Assembly (NCBI GenBank): GCA_951394405.1
Contig: OX596345.1
Coordinates: forward strand, 2,542,001 to 2,606,000
DNA: 64,000 nt
DNA from: Coprinellus micaceus
Lineage: Eukaryota; Basidiomycota; Agaricomycetes; Agaricales; Psathyrellaceae
Direction of reading: 5' to 3'
Positions 47,772 to 59,366 of this stretch are shown here, in pieces (the stretch's first letter is position 1; each line of letters opens with the position of its first letter). A program made the position numbers and the translations under genes. The notes under the pieces are model-generated. The model had not been told where the DNA came from and made no database searches. It was given only the letters and a program-made list of their open reading frames with translations.

Positions 47772-50700
47772 TCAATAACCGAAGTGAACATACGGAGCCC
47801 AGAAGAGAAGCGCCTTCTCCGGGTCAACGTCCATGTCATCGAGGCGTTGACGGAGCTTCTGGGTAGCGTGGTGGAGAGCGTACGCGGAATCGGTCCCGTC
47901 GAACCCAGCCCCTCCATCAGACTTGCGTGCATCCCACAGATACTGATAGAAGTCCTTCGCAACGTCTGGGGCGAACTCATCGCGGATTGACCACATCGTC
48001 GCGACGACACGACGGTACCCAGCAGCGAGCATCCCAGCAGCCAGATGGACGGCCTCATCGGGAAGCGTCCCTTCGCCCGTGCTGGTCTGGCACGCGGATA
48101 GGAAGGCGAGGTCGGCGTTCTTGAGGTTCTTGCGCATGATGGTTTTGAGGTCGAGAGATCCATTGTTGAAATGGAATTGGCTTTGTAGTGGGTCAGCCGC
48201 GTTCTGGGATGCGTGACACGCGATGTGAACAGAGCTGAATTTATCCATCTGTGCCAGGAATTCGTCGACTTGCAGATCCGCCCCGTTGAGCTTCTCCACC
48301 CTTACTCCATGGTCCAACGCCGCCGAATAGATAGATTCCACCTCCATTTCCGTTCCCAGGATTGGCGATGATGGGAGCCCGTCGGGTTGACTCGTTAACA
48401 GGAGGCCGGACGCCTTCTCACCTGTTGGGTCCACCAGAGTGATGCGATCTTGAAGGGCAGTCACCGACGGCGTATAGGACGACACAACATAGTCCTGCAC
48501 ACACTCGCGATAGACGCCACTGTGGATACCAGCTGCGTGAATAGGGAGAAATGATAAGGGACCCGTTGGGCACCACCAGATTCTAGGGAGCCTCCCCGCA
48601 CAAGAGTCATCACGTTCCTTTTCGAGCAGTGAGTTTGAGAGTCGGTGACACAACGGAGGACTCACCAAGAACCCTAGTGCGTGGAGAATTGGCCTCGCCA
48701 CCTCGTTCCAAAGCCCTTCGAGGACTCCCTGCACAACGCCGCCAGTTTTGCCCACCCCTGTGGTCCGATATTTGCGAGCGGCTCTGTCCGACTCATCGGC
48801 ATCGATAGCTGGATCCAAACCATTCCCTCTGACCCGCAACCCCCGCATTCTGAGCTGGCTATCCATGAGCGATCGGTACTCCTTGATCTTTCTGACGGTG
48901 AGCAGAGGGAGTGGAATGTGGAGAGGCTCTTTCGATCCGCTGAGTAGGGCAATCGCATCGCCGCGCTTTCTGCGAATATTGATTACCACGATCGGTCCTG
49001 AGGTCGGAAGAAGGCGCAGAATCTTGGAGCAGGGCGTTGGTTTGAGGAAATCCTCAAAGTCGGGAATGTGCCTCACCTCCGTGAGGAGGTCGTCCCACTG
49101 CTTCGAAAGAAGCAAGTGATTGCGGGTCTCAGCCTCCAGCGACATCCGCTCCCATAGCGGCATATTGAAGTTTTCCTGGCGCCTGGAGGATCCCGCGTGC
49201 TCAAGCTGCTTTGCAACATTCAGAACCCGCTCTGCAAGCTTCTCGTCATGAGTGCGTAAGGTATCGAGTGGAGCGCGCAAATCATGCAACTGGCGCCATA
49301 CCAGGCACCGCCCTTGCTCAAGCCACTCTATAGCTTTATCTAGCCTACCCAGTGTATATGCGATAGTTGCACCTTCGAGAGGCAGGTGAGAGACTCGTTG
49401 GAGTTTAGTGTATCTGCCTTGCACGGTCAACTCGAGCCCCGCGACCATTGTGATCAAATGTATGGTGGTATCGAAGGCAAGAATCAGAGAGGATGGAGGG
49501 GGATGGGATGCCAAAGCAAGAGCGTTGGTCCACGTGACCGCCGCTGTCAACCTCTCCCACAGGGCCCCCGAAACACACAATGCAGCCAATTCAAGGTTGT
49601 GCAGGGCTTCTTGCAAGGGGCCCTGATCCCTGCTTATGGAAAAATCATACAATCCCACGGTCGAGAGAAGGAGTAACCTGTTTGGGAGAGCTTGGTGTCC
49701 TTCTGGTGTCAGCTTTACAGCTCTCCGGAGCGATTTAGCAGCTTCCTCCATAGCAAAGAAGAATTGCTCTGTCCCGGAAATCGCCCGCGGATGGTCACCG
49801 GAATTCTTCCACGCCGATGAGGAGGGGAAGGGTTCCTCACGGTCCCTACTTGTGCCTTCCTCTAGATCTTGCCACACAATCTGGGGTCCCCTGGCCTCGA
49901 ATTGCTCGTCATATATGTTCAGCTCTGCCTTGAGGTGGCGGCGAACTTCGTCTGAAATCGGTTTGAGCTGGGCGGCTCCGAGACTCTCAAGTCGGCCGGG
50001 CAAGCTTGCATCGCCCTCGGGAGTAAATTCAACCGCCTTGCACAAGGCCATAATGGCAGGGCCGACGCCATGCTGGTCCCCCATGGATTCGAACCGATAG
50101 GTTAATGATTTACCGAGCTGAGAAAAATGGAACGGCAGATCCGGGTGTTCATCGGGGACCAGCGATATCGCCCTCTGCTGTGTCTCCACTGCAGCATCGA
50201 TGCTCGACCTGGCTCCAGTAGCCCTGAAGTGTACCAGGTACGTGTGCCCGAGGGTGCTAAGCCGCCCTGGAAGGGTATGGTGCCCTGGCGGAGTAAGTTC
50301 AATGGATTTCTGGTTATTGGAGATAGCCCGATCGATGTCTGCCATCTCTTGGTTGAATTGGAACTGGTAGGCATAAGCCCGCCCCAGAGAACTGAGCAGG
50401 AACGGAAGGCAAGTGGCTGCTGGATTAAGACTCACTGCCTTTTGGAGGGCAGCGATTCCTTCCAAAACATCCCGAACATCATTGGAGGTAGCAAACCGAG
50501 CAAGGAAAGAAGAACCAAGATTTCCGAGGGCTTGTGGGTGAATACTGTCGCCTTCTGGCACAAGTCCCAGGACCCTTCTGTGTGAACAGATGGCGTTGTC
50601 GATGTCTGATACCTCACCGCTACGTGCAAAACGGTCGTGAAAGGCACATCCGAGGTTGCTGATTATCTCTGGCAGATCGGCATTGTTTTCGGGGGTGAAT

Positions 50701-52301
50701 CTTACTGCTTTTCGGTGGTGCGCAAGCGCGTCATCGATGTCGCCGGAGTTTCCAGAGTGTTGGAAAAGATACGTCAAGGCGGATCCGAGGTCGCTGAAAA
50801 CCCCTGGTAGGGATGGATGGTGCTCTGGAATGAGGTTCGCAGCCTTGCGGGCCGTCGCTATAGCATCTGTGAAACCGGGGATATCGCCTATGTGCCCATC
50901 GCAAGCAATAAGAGCCGACGTGAGGGTGGTGAGTTTAGAAGGGAGGTTGTCGTCGTATTCGCTTGTCGTGGTAACTTCCCGTTTTGCAATTGATATGGCT
51001 TGAGAGACGTCCAAAGGATTTTGTTGAAGTGTGAAACGGAGTATGAGGGCTTCGCATAGTTTTCTGAGACACCCAGGGAGATCCGTATGATCACGATCGT
51101 GGTCGCGAATGACCCTCACGGCGGTCTGGAGTGCAGGGATAGCTTCTTCGAGGGGACGGTGATCGTTTGTCGTTTGGGCTTTCCTGAGATACGCGGTGCC
51201 AAGGTTGCTGTGGAGATGGGCAGAGACAGGATGGCCATCGGGGATCAGGCTCAGTCCCTTTAACAGCGCTATCGTTGCTTTATCCAGATGAGACACATCT
51301 CGAGTGTACTTAAATAGCTGGATCAAAGCGCTTGCCAAGTTGTTGAGTAGGACGTTCAGACATGGGGTAGTGTCGGAGCTGGCATCCACTATTTTCTGGA
51401 ATGCTGAAACCACTTCCCCAACATAGCCTGCATCACGGGCTCGCCGAAGGCGAGCAGCTAGCAGAGCGTTCAATCTGCCGAGAAGCTGGAAGTCCGGCCG
51501 ATCAGTCACAGTTAGGGATGCGTCATCTACAGGTAATTAGCGGAGCTGGACCTGTAAATGCGGACCCAGGGACCTACATAGCTTTCGAAGGATGGGCTCC
51601 GGTGGAAATCCAAGAGCATCCCAAGTGACAGTCAACTGCGTGCGTTCGCGATACATTCTAACCTTCTGCGTCCGTACGAAACCTTGAATGTGTCAGGAGC
51701 GGTATTGACCAGAGATTTGGGAGGAGCGAACCGGGACCTTGGGCGACCTGAAGTTGAGCACCAGCGCATTCAAGGTAGGCAATGCCAAGGGCTGATCCAT
51801 CTTCACACCTCAATACACAGCCTACCCCGTCCCATCCCGGAGCTCTTTGCAGATCGTAGCAAGGTAGTGAGTAACTTCGAATCTCTGAAGAGCAAGCGTA
51901 GTAACTTACAGCTGAATCATATCATCCATCGCCCAGACTCGGGAGGAAAGTTTGCGCAGTGGGACGCACATCCCACCAGTGCCTTCGTCTTTGATACCGA
52001 AGAGGCATAGCTTCGATAAGCCAAGTGACGTGGGATGTTCATCTGAACGCTCGATGACGATGTCTAATAATGCGATGAGGTGGGGTTAGTTTCTTGGTCG
52101 CCAAGTCTCGCCAGCTAAAGTACCTGAAACAAATACTCCGCTGGGGTTGGGCATCGATTTCATCATCTCCAATATTCATAGAGGATCGCAGCTCACCCTT
52201 CGCGGATCAGTTTTTCGATGGCATGTTGGTGGATGCTGCGCACGATTTCAACTTTGGGACAATGCTATAGACCCGGGTCATACGAACCTTTGAGCTGCCA
52301 T
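47772..52301 (-). CDS. TPR-CHAT protein D (about 13 TPR units with an insert)
   Basis: Exon 1 is 14 nt (52301-52288, MAAQ; an in-frame ATG at 52325 would add eight residues). The microexon is 17 nt (52140-52124, SGVFVS). Exon 3 has DIVIERSDEHP and KLCLFGIKDEG, exon 4 GVGCVLRCEDGSALGIAYLE, exon 5 RTQLTVTWDALGFP. The main exon encodes about 13 diverged TPR units. Between two of them, near 49735-49985, lies about 80 residues without TPR character (around YDEQFEARGPQIVWQDLEEG). The linker is LDKAIEWLEQGRCLVW. A 48-nt intron (48665-48618) with no stop and a multiple of three precedes CHAT: PRIWWCPTGPLSFLPIHAAG, VHIACHASQ (His), FLSACQTS (Cys), ending PYVHFGY. Confidence 0.92.
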
Positions 52302-53139
52302 AAACTCAGGGTTGAGGAACTCCATATGCAAGAGTTCGAACAGGGACTGGGTGCGGAAGGAACGAAATCAAAGAAACGTCTGAAGGAATAGGACCCACGC
52401 TTTATATCCTGAACCGCAGGAACTAAACCTGTGGGGAGGTGTAGTTGCTCCGAAATGCATGTATGACACTCATACAGCAGTACCTGTGGTACACAGGATT
52501 GGTGTGACGAATGCTTCCAGAATCATGTCTCTACAGGACGGGGATTGTTTAATTGAACTCCCAATGGAAGGCAGGGTGGGTCCTAAATGAATGTTGTATG
52601 AACAAGAACCGCCCGTGCCATAGCACATTTGCTACGGATTGCGCGAATAATAGTGGTTTATTGGGCGTGCCATTGGCAGACCCTGTCCATCGCGTATCCC
52701 TGTCAAAACCCCGATGGCATTCGATTAAACAATCCACTGGTGCACGAGAGCCAACCCATTAAATGTGTTTAGACGACTGCGATTAAGCACAGTCGCGCAT
52801 AGTGCATACCCGCCAGACGGGAGTGCTTCGCTACCATTTAAACGGTGGCCCAAACCTCGAGTTCGTTCAATCAGGTGGAACCCCTGAGCGGACTGAGCCA
52901 GGAGGCGAGTCGCACGTCCACTCCCGCTTCTCTCCGTTCCCTCCCTCGCTGTGCCGGCAGTGGAGGGAGGGCACTTGGAGAATGTCGACGACTTTGTTCC
53001 CGCTATCAGCGGCGAGGGGAGGTTGGCGGTGATGCGAGATAGGTGTTCGAGTTCCGATTTAATCAGAGGTTAATCGGCCTTCGCATCCGGACTCGCAGCC
53101 CGCACGAACCACTAGCTCAAGGATCTAAATGTGGTGACT
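52302..53139. other. Intergenic region with a short imperfect inverted repeat
   Basis: Upstream of TPR-CHAT D. GGATTGTTTAAT near 52542 recurs inverted near 52735, about 194 bp apart, and may be the remnant of a small MITE. No coding frame is supported. Confidence 0.4.
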
Positions 53140-53141
53140 TA

Positions 53142-53568
53142 CAGTCGTTTGCATATCACTTTTCGCAAAATTTCGCCACAAATATTTCTGTTTTGTTTTC
53201 GAGATGACAGGTGTGACCGTGACCGTCGTGGTTGATGGCATGCCCCTGTTGAGCTGCCGTGGCCTCTCGTCGTTCAGCTGCGATGGGAGGTCTTATTCGA
53301 CATCTCAGCGAGCAATGCAGTGTCGTCGTTCGGGAAGTACGTGCGCAGGGAAAGGGGTACGGAGAGCGCCCGACTCTCGCTCAGGCCTTGACCTCAGGTG
53401 AGCGTCGATCTTCCCATCACCCAACATTGGGATTTTGGAAGGCGTTTTGGGCGCTTCGTTCAACTTCCAACCCAAAATCGGAGCCTGTATCCTCGCCATA
53501 GACGCTGATGTGACCATGTCACACAGAAAATGTGAGATTTGGCGCGAAAAGAGATATGCAAACGACTG
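53142..53568. mobile_element. 427-bp TA-flanked MITE
   Basis: Both ends begin CAGTCGTTTGCATATC and continue CTCTTTTCGC or CACTTTTCGC, giving 25-bp TIRs with one mismatch. They are flanked by TA at 53140-53141 and 53569-53570. The interior frames (about 80 codons) show no transposase motif. Fits a Tc1/mariner or pogo-type non-autonomous element, with ends unlike those of the other two MITEs. Confidence 0.9.
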
Positions 53569-53570
53569 TA

Positions 53571-55669
53571 AATGCGACATATTTAATCGTTGGCCCCCGT
53601 ATAAATTAACAGGGCGTCATTTAAACAAATCCCATCGGGTTACAGCCCTACCGAGTATAGACAAGACCGGAGCGAGTTAGGTAAGGCCAGCCTTGTATCG
53701 AGATCGTTGACGTACTGCGCCAATGTGCGGAGACAGGGGAGTACGTGGCAGTCGTGGGGAGTCATCAATTTCGAGCCGGGTATCGACGCACCGCGTCTGT
53801 GTCTCTAACCTTGACCCCGCCGTCTTCAAGGTGGAGGGGGGAGAACAAGCGGGCGTAGGCATGACAGGTAGGTATTGTAGCCGAGGAGGGCGGATTGAAG
53901 CAACCGCAAAGCAAGCAGAGAGAGACAGATGCTCCGGTTAGAGTTCTAGAAGTCTCAGAAACGGTGAGACAGTGGATCGTTCCCCGGTTCATTTCCACCA
54001 GTTTCCATAACCAAGGTACAGACCAAACAGCATAGCATTGGGATGGAACCCTCCTAGCTAGATTCCGAGATCGCGTGTTTCGGGAAGGAGAGAAAAATGG
54101 AGAGATACACTGGCATAGACGAGACTGGCTGATTCGAGCCCAGGGTTATTTGCTTTGTTAGGGGCATCGTGACCAACGATTCGGTTCTCCGAGACCTGTA
54201 TGAGACTGCGTGATACACGGAAGGGTGAAAAGTGACACACCCGAAGGGCTGTGGCGATGTGGGGGAGGGTTTGGAATCCTGAAGCCACCGCAAATGGGTT
54301 CATTTGCGGTATTAACTGCCGACCTTGTGTTCGCCTCAAGTTCGCCTCGCGGTATTCTTCGCATCCTTCCTGGCTATCACTAAACCTGGGGAGTGAACGA
54401 AAGAACGAGCGGAAGTCCATGTAGACCCTTGGCGGTCGTTGGTAGTGCGGGAGGACAACCTGCAGCGGGTGGAAAATGGTGATGCGGGCGTGCTCGGCAA
54501 ACGCCGGCTGTTTGGCGCAGGGGTCGATACCAAGCTACCCCAATCCGTTGCATCTAATTTCCTCGTTCCTCAGCTGGCCACTGGCAGGCGCGCTTCGCCG
54601 ATGGGTTACCCGACTGGTCCTATAATAGGAGTCCCCACCCCAAGTAGCGAAAATAGGATCTACAGTATCTGACAAGCAAACCCTCAAGGCACTGCCACAG
54701 AATCGAGCAAGACTCGAGTTCGCTCTTTCGCCCACCCCCATGCAGGGAATGGAAGGGGTCAAACCACAACATTCCGACGCATTTCTCATCTCTCGCATAG
54801 AAGCACGTCCTGCCAGATTAACTCGCATATAAGTGTGGCGGTGATGTGTTCCACTCGTTTCGTCTATTGGCGCTCTGGCTCGGGATAGCCTGATTCCCGC
54901 CGACCTAGTGAGCAGAACAGGGCAGTTTCACCCCACCGACCATTGCCGCTCCACAGCATACAATTACATGAAGCCTACGCTGTTGTTATAACCCCGCGAC
55001 ACGATAATGTTGTGGCAATTGATATGAAACCACACCGTAAGTACGTGCTTCTCCTTGGCTTCGATATCACCGTTCTGACCAGCGAGTGTACAGCTCTATT
55101 TCTGAGTCTGGTGCGCAGGCTCTACTGCCTTTCTCCTGTGCACCAACGAGCGCCGCTGGTTTGTCCACTTCCTTAGCACTATGAGTGCATGATCTGGTTC
55201 TATTCACAGGACCGGAGGTAGGCGCGGTCAATACGACCATCCCTTCGATGAGTCTTCTGTTGCTGCTGTATACGAATTGCGTCAACCCCGCCTTTCTTCA
55301 ATTTCCGTGTTCTTATTCTCAATGGAGCTTGCTTATATGGGCCCCAGGTTAACCCCCGAGGAGACCATCCATCAGCCAACTCCATGCGGAGCCGATTATG
55401 CGCTTTCGAAATCCGTTTTGTGGTGGTGGGGTGCGAAGGGCCTTCATCGTTCCCTCATAGCAATTCATAGAGAATGTTCCTGGGGTCTGGGAAATCTCAA
55501 AGTACCTGCGGTGCTGTAGACCCAGCCCCCCCCCAGTCCATTCGTGTCGTGATGCTGAGTGTATGCCATGTTCACGTATAGGTAGGATATGCACATATGA
55601 CGTTCGATCTCGTCATCCCATTGAAGCACAGCGCGATTAACCGAATCCACGGTCATCTAAGGGGGAACA
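53571..55669. other. 2.1-kb gene-poor region
   Basis: Many short frames on both strands, none with motifs or splice partners. No repeat longer than about 20 bp was noticed. Confidence 0.35.
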
Positions 55670-55990
55670 ATGCGCCGGAGTACGTGCGTTATCGGACCTA
55701 CACCATCGATCCTGTACAAACTCAAACAGACTCTTTCCCAGATTTGTCCGCAGGGATGGCCAGGGGAATCGGTGAGTAGAACGCCCCGGGCGATCGATAG
55801 GATTATCAGTGAGGACGACCTGTACTCCCTCCCTCCAGATTATATATCACAGGTAAGTTCAGTGGTCGGCGATTTACACTCGCAAGTGACAGATATTGCG
55901 ATACCGGACATCACGATAGAGCGGACCGACATAGATGGATATTACAGGGATCTGCTCTCCCTGGATGAGTTTCGGATTCACTCGACAGGA
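55670..55990 (+). pseudogene. Relic 5' end of a seventh TPR-CHAT gene
   Basis: Exon 1 is ATG plus 11 nt (55670-55683) ending at a GTGCGT donor: the same 14-nt size as in genes A, B, D and E. A 14-nt exon 2 (55839-55852) follows a CCTCCAG acceptor and precedes GTAAGT; it is one codon shorter than the usual microexon but keeps the same phase. The next intron is 55 nt, like its relatives, and exon 3 at 55908 reads DITIERTD and LLSLDEFRI, close to the DITLER/ERTDPP block. The base before the expected junction makes GG instead of AG, a probable splice-site loss. No exon 4, exon 5, TPR or CHAT sequence follows in the next 3.3 kb. Confidence 0.6.
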
Positions 55991-58900
55991 GGAACGAGAA
56001 AGCGGAGGACCTATCCACTAGGCGTTGGACCAGGCTTCAGCGACGGGCACGCGGGTGCCGGAGGGGAAGATGCTCTGTTAATCTGTCTACAGCGGCGCAG
56101 TAAGCTGTCAGTGCTCGGTATCTGTACGTGTTATCTAGTAGAGCCCCTATCTACGATCCTTATGGGCCTCATGGCATCTAATCGGAATCCTAATAGTAAT
56201 CGTCCACCGGCGCCTATCTCATCTGCACTGCCACAGCGTGGGGTATGGGCACTATTTCACGTACATCCCTCTACGCTTTACTGAATCGATCTCGCCTCAA
56301 ACTCCTATTGGTGGAGATGGAGTGGATGCACAGTCAAGTGCGAGGGGGATTTTATCGGCTCCTTCAATATCAAGGTCGAGGGACAGGAACACGGCCAGGA
56401 AAGCGGTTACTATGATTGACCCCTCGCGTTCCGATCGCTTGCTCTCCACCTCTGCGACTCATCACATTTTGTCCAATTTGACCGTTATCCTACATGAGCC
56501 CCCTCCCTGTATTATGTTACTCAAGGATCTCACTGAAACTCCAAGGATAGTCGCCGGGTTGCGAGCCTTCTACTGGGCCGAGCGGCCTTCCGCCTACTCA
56601 CAGCATCGCATAAGGTCAGTACAGATTAGAATGGATCTGGTCACCAGAAGCGCGAGTCGCAAAGGTATTAGAAAAACTATCTTACCTTGACTTCGAAGCT
56701 ATACAATGCGACCGAAAACCTAGCCTCCCTTGCCTTCCTGAATCCTCGGCGGCGTATCTTGGAATCAAACTCCGCTCAAAACAGGCCGGCCTTTGCCGCC
56801 CAGTGCGCGTAATCAAGCCATTGCCCTTTCGTCCATGACCACCCACCAAGGCCTCCCTGCAAGCCGCGGCACCTGAAGCCAAAGCCAATCCTCCGGGGGG
56901 TTGTCGATCACTCGATTTTGGGGCTAACGGGCTTCGCAGTTCACCGAACAGATCTTTGTGTGGCAGGGTACGGGAGATAGTAATGGGGGGAGGATGGCAA
57001 CGTCGAGAGTAGTGCGTTCGGTCCAAAAGGATTCATGCAAATTTTCTCATCCCCCCGATCTTTGGAGAGCACACCAGCAATCCCACATCCCACTTTCTAG
57101 GGACCAGTGTTGAGGAGGGGTCCTGTAGTACCTTCAGCTCGTTCCACTTGTACCCTGGCGCCAATGACGCCTGGACATTGGCAGACCGGGCACAGGGTGA
57201 CTAGGGGACCCAACCTATCGTGGTCTTTGGTCGGGTCTCACACTTGGTCAGCGTCTACCCGCATCCACAGACCACACTCCTTGTATTCGTCTACGCTCTC
57301 CTCACTCCCTCTCGGTCTGGATATTCTCCATCCACCGCACATCTCGCGGCCCTCCATATCGATTCTGTCGGTTCAATAACGACATCGAACCTCAAAACAC
57401 GAAACCGGCCCTGGAACCACACCTCACCGTACCACGCCCGCCCACTGTTCCCACATCCATTCCTTGCAGCTCTCCACCCTGGCTGTGTAAAGTAACTTCT
57501 TCCCAGTATCCTCCAGACATCGAACGCGTCGTCATTTGGCTCTTTCGGTCTCCATCGATTGAGCGCCCAGGTCGAGGCGCCCAGTCCATATCGGTCGCTC
57601 ACTGCTGTGTCTCAAGTCAAGGAATGATGGCGCGGGGGGAAGGACGCGAACGTTTCGGATTTCACCGCTGTGAGGGGGCCGTTCTGTTTCTAACGTGTCT
57701 ATAGTACACTGCGGTGGGCGACAAAACCCGCGCAATAGTGCCTGGGCCACGCCCCGCTCTCTCTACTAACACGATCCCCACCATACGCGCTCAGAGTTCA
57801 TCGTCTCCATCGGCCCTCTCTCGCACCCCGGACTTCGCAATACTGAGCGGACTCTAACCTCCTCCACCACGCCTGTTGCACCTCAACGATCCCTCGTCTC
57901 ACGATCACATATCTCGGCGTTACTCGCGCTCACTGGCAAGGAAAACCCACACAACGTCAACCGCCTCAGCACCTCGCAAAGCGACATTTCGAGGGGGAGT
58001 CTACACAATGGATTGTCCCAGCCTACGCGTTCTCCAATTTTACTCCGATTTCTGGCCATTTACGCTCGAGGTCAGCGTTTCTAGCTTGGCCGTAGTGATA
58101 CCCGACAGCGCGAAGAACGACATGGATGGTCGAAGTACGCCGTGGAGTACATTCTGAGGCAGGGCTGTGCCTTAGATTGTCTGCTCTCCGCCTCTGTTCG
58201 TTCGGCTTTTGGCGAAGCTGTTGACTACCTGGAGGGGGTGGGGGTGAAAGGAGTCCGGAAGCGCTCGTATCGTGTGGAGGATGGCGTCCACATCGTAGTA
58301 ACAGCCTTCCGCAAGAGGGTAGCTCAGCGTGTTTGTTGAGCGGCGTTTCGCTCATCCCCAGTGGGGTTGAAGCCATTGTTCCCTATTTGTGCGTCCCATT
58401 GACCGGCGACTAAGGAGAATGAGTGGATACTAATAGCCGACCCCCGTCTCGGAACCGCAAGACAGCGAAGGGACCCATCCTTTGCTATCTTCCCTGTGCC
58501 GCTTGGTCTTCCTCATGAAGGTGGTCTCCGCTCGTGCTCTGGTCGATATCGAGACTTGAGTGCTCATCGCCTATTACTTACAGAAGAAGATCACGCACAA
58601 GTCCCACTGGAACGTGCCTCGCTCCCTGAGGACGTCACAGACCCAGGTTCCCGTACGTTCTCCGCCGATCCTTGTCAGCGATCCCTGGTATCTTCTCCAT
58701 AGGCCAGGCATTGAGTCATGTTTGTAGGTCAACGCAGTGCATCTGCATTACCTGGATTACCGAGATCGATAAAATGGGCGTACGTACATTCATTCGACAC
58801 CCTCTTCTGCGCTGCCGACACGAGTTGCCAGCGCCTGATGTTTTCCTGTGTTATTGGCAGTGCCTGGAGACGTCTGGATTCGGTCAATTTGCTGTGCGAG

Positions 58901-59366
58901 TTTGGGCGACACGGTACACCGCGGACCTCTAGCTGACTTCAACTACAAGCAGACGCTCATACTGGGCTGAAGCTACATGAAAGGTTTGTATTTCAATATC
59001 CCTTGTGCCGAAGCCAATTTTTATCCTTGTGGCTTTTAAACGAATGGGCCTCAGATGCCTGCTGGTGGAGACGTTTCAGGGCTGTCCTCCCCGCGTCTGT
59101 GCATTCCTGATGTAAACCCAAGTAGCCCCAGGATCTCAACACGCGGTCCCGGTACCGCACAGTGGCGCCGCTGGAATCATGACTCCTCTAGAATAGATGC
59201 TGCGGTCCTTCACATTACCTCCTTGTTGGTCAAATATGGTCAAGTCTTGATGACGCTCTGGTACTGCGGTTTACATAAAGAGTCCAGAGTCATCCCGTGC
59301 GACTCCTCGCATTTCCCTCAGCGTTCCCAGAAGCCCTCTGGAATCAAACAACTTGAAACTATAGGC
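55991..59366. other. 3.4-kb gene-poor region
   Basis: Frames of up to 150 codons occur (for example 56238-56690 plus) but lack motifs. It was checked for TPR (LNNLG, RFERTG) and CHAT (WWCPTGPL, LSAC) words on both strands without success. It should contain the promoter of TPR-CHAT gene E. Confidence 0.35.

Noticed and set aside
55670..56284. 204-codon frame as a stand-alone gene
   Set aside because: Its start and its DITIERTD block are better explained as spliced exons of a TPR-CHAT relic; the rest of the frame has no recognisable content.
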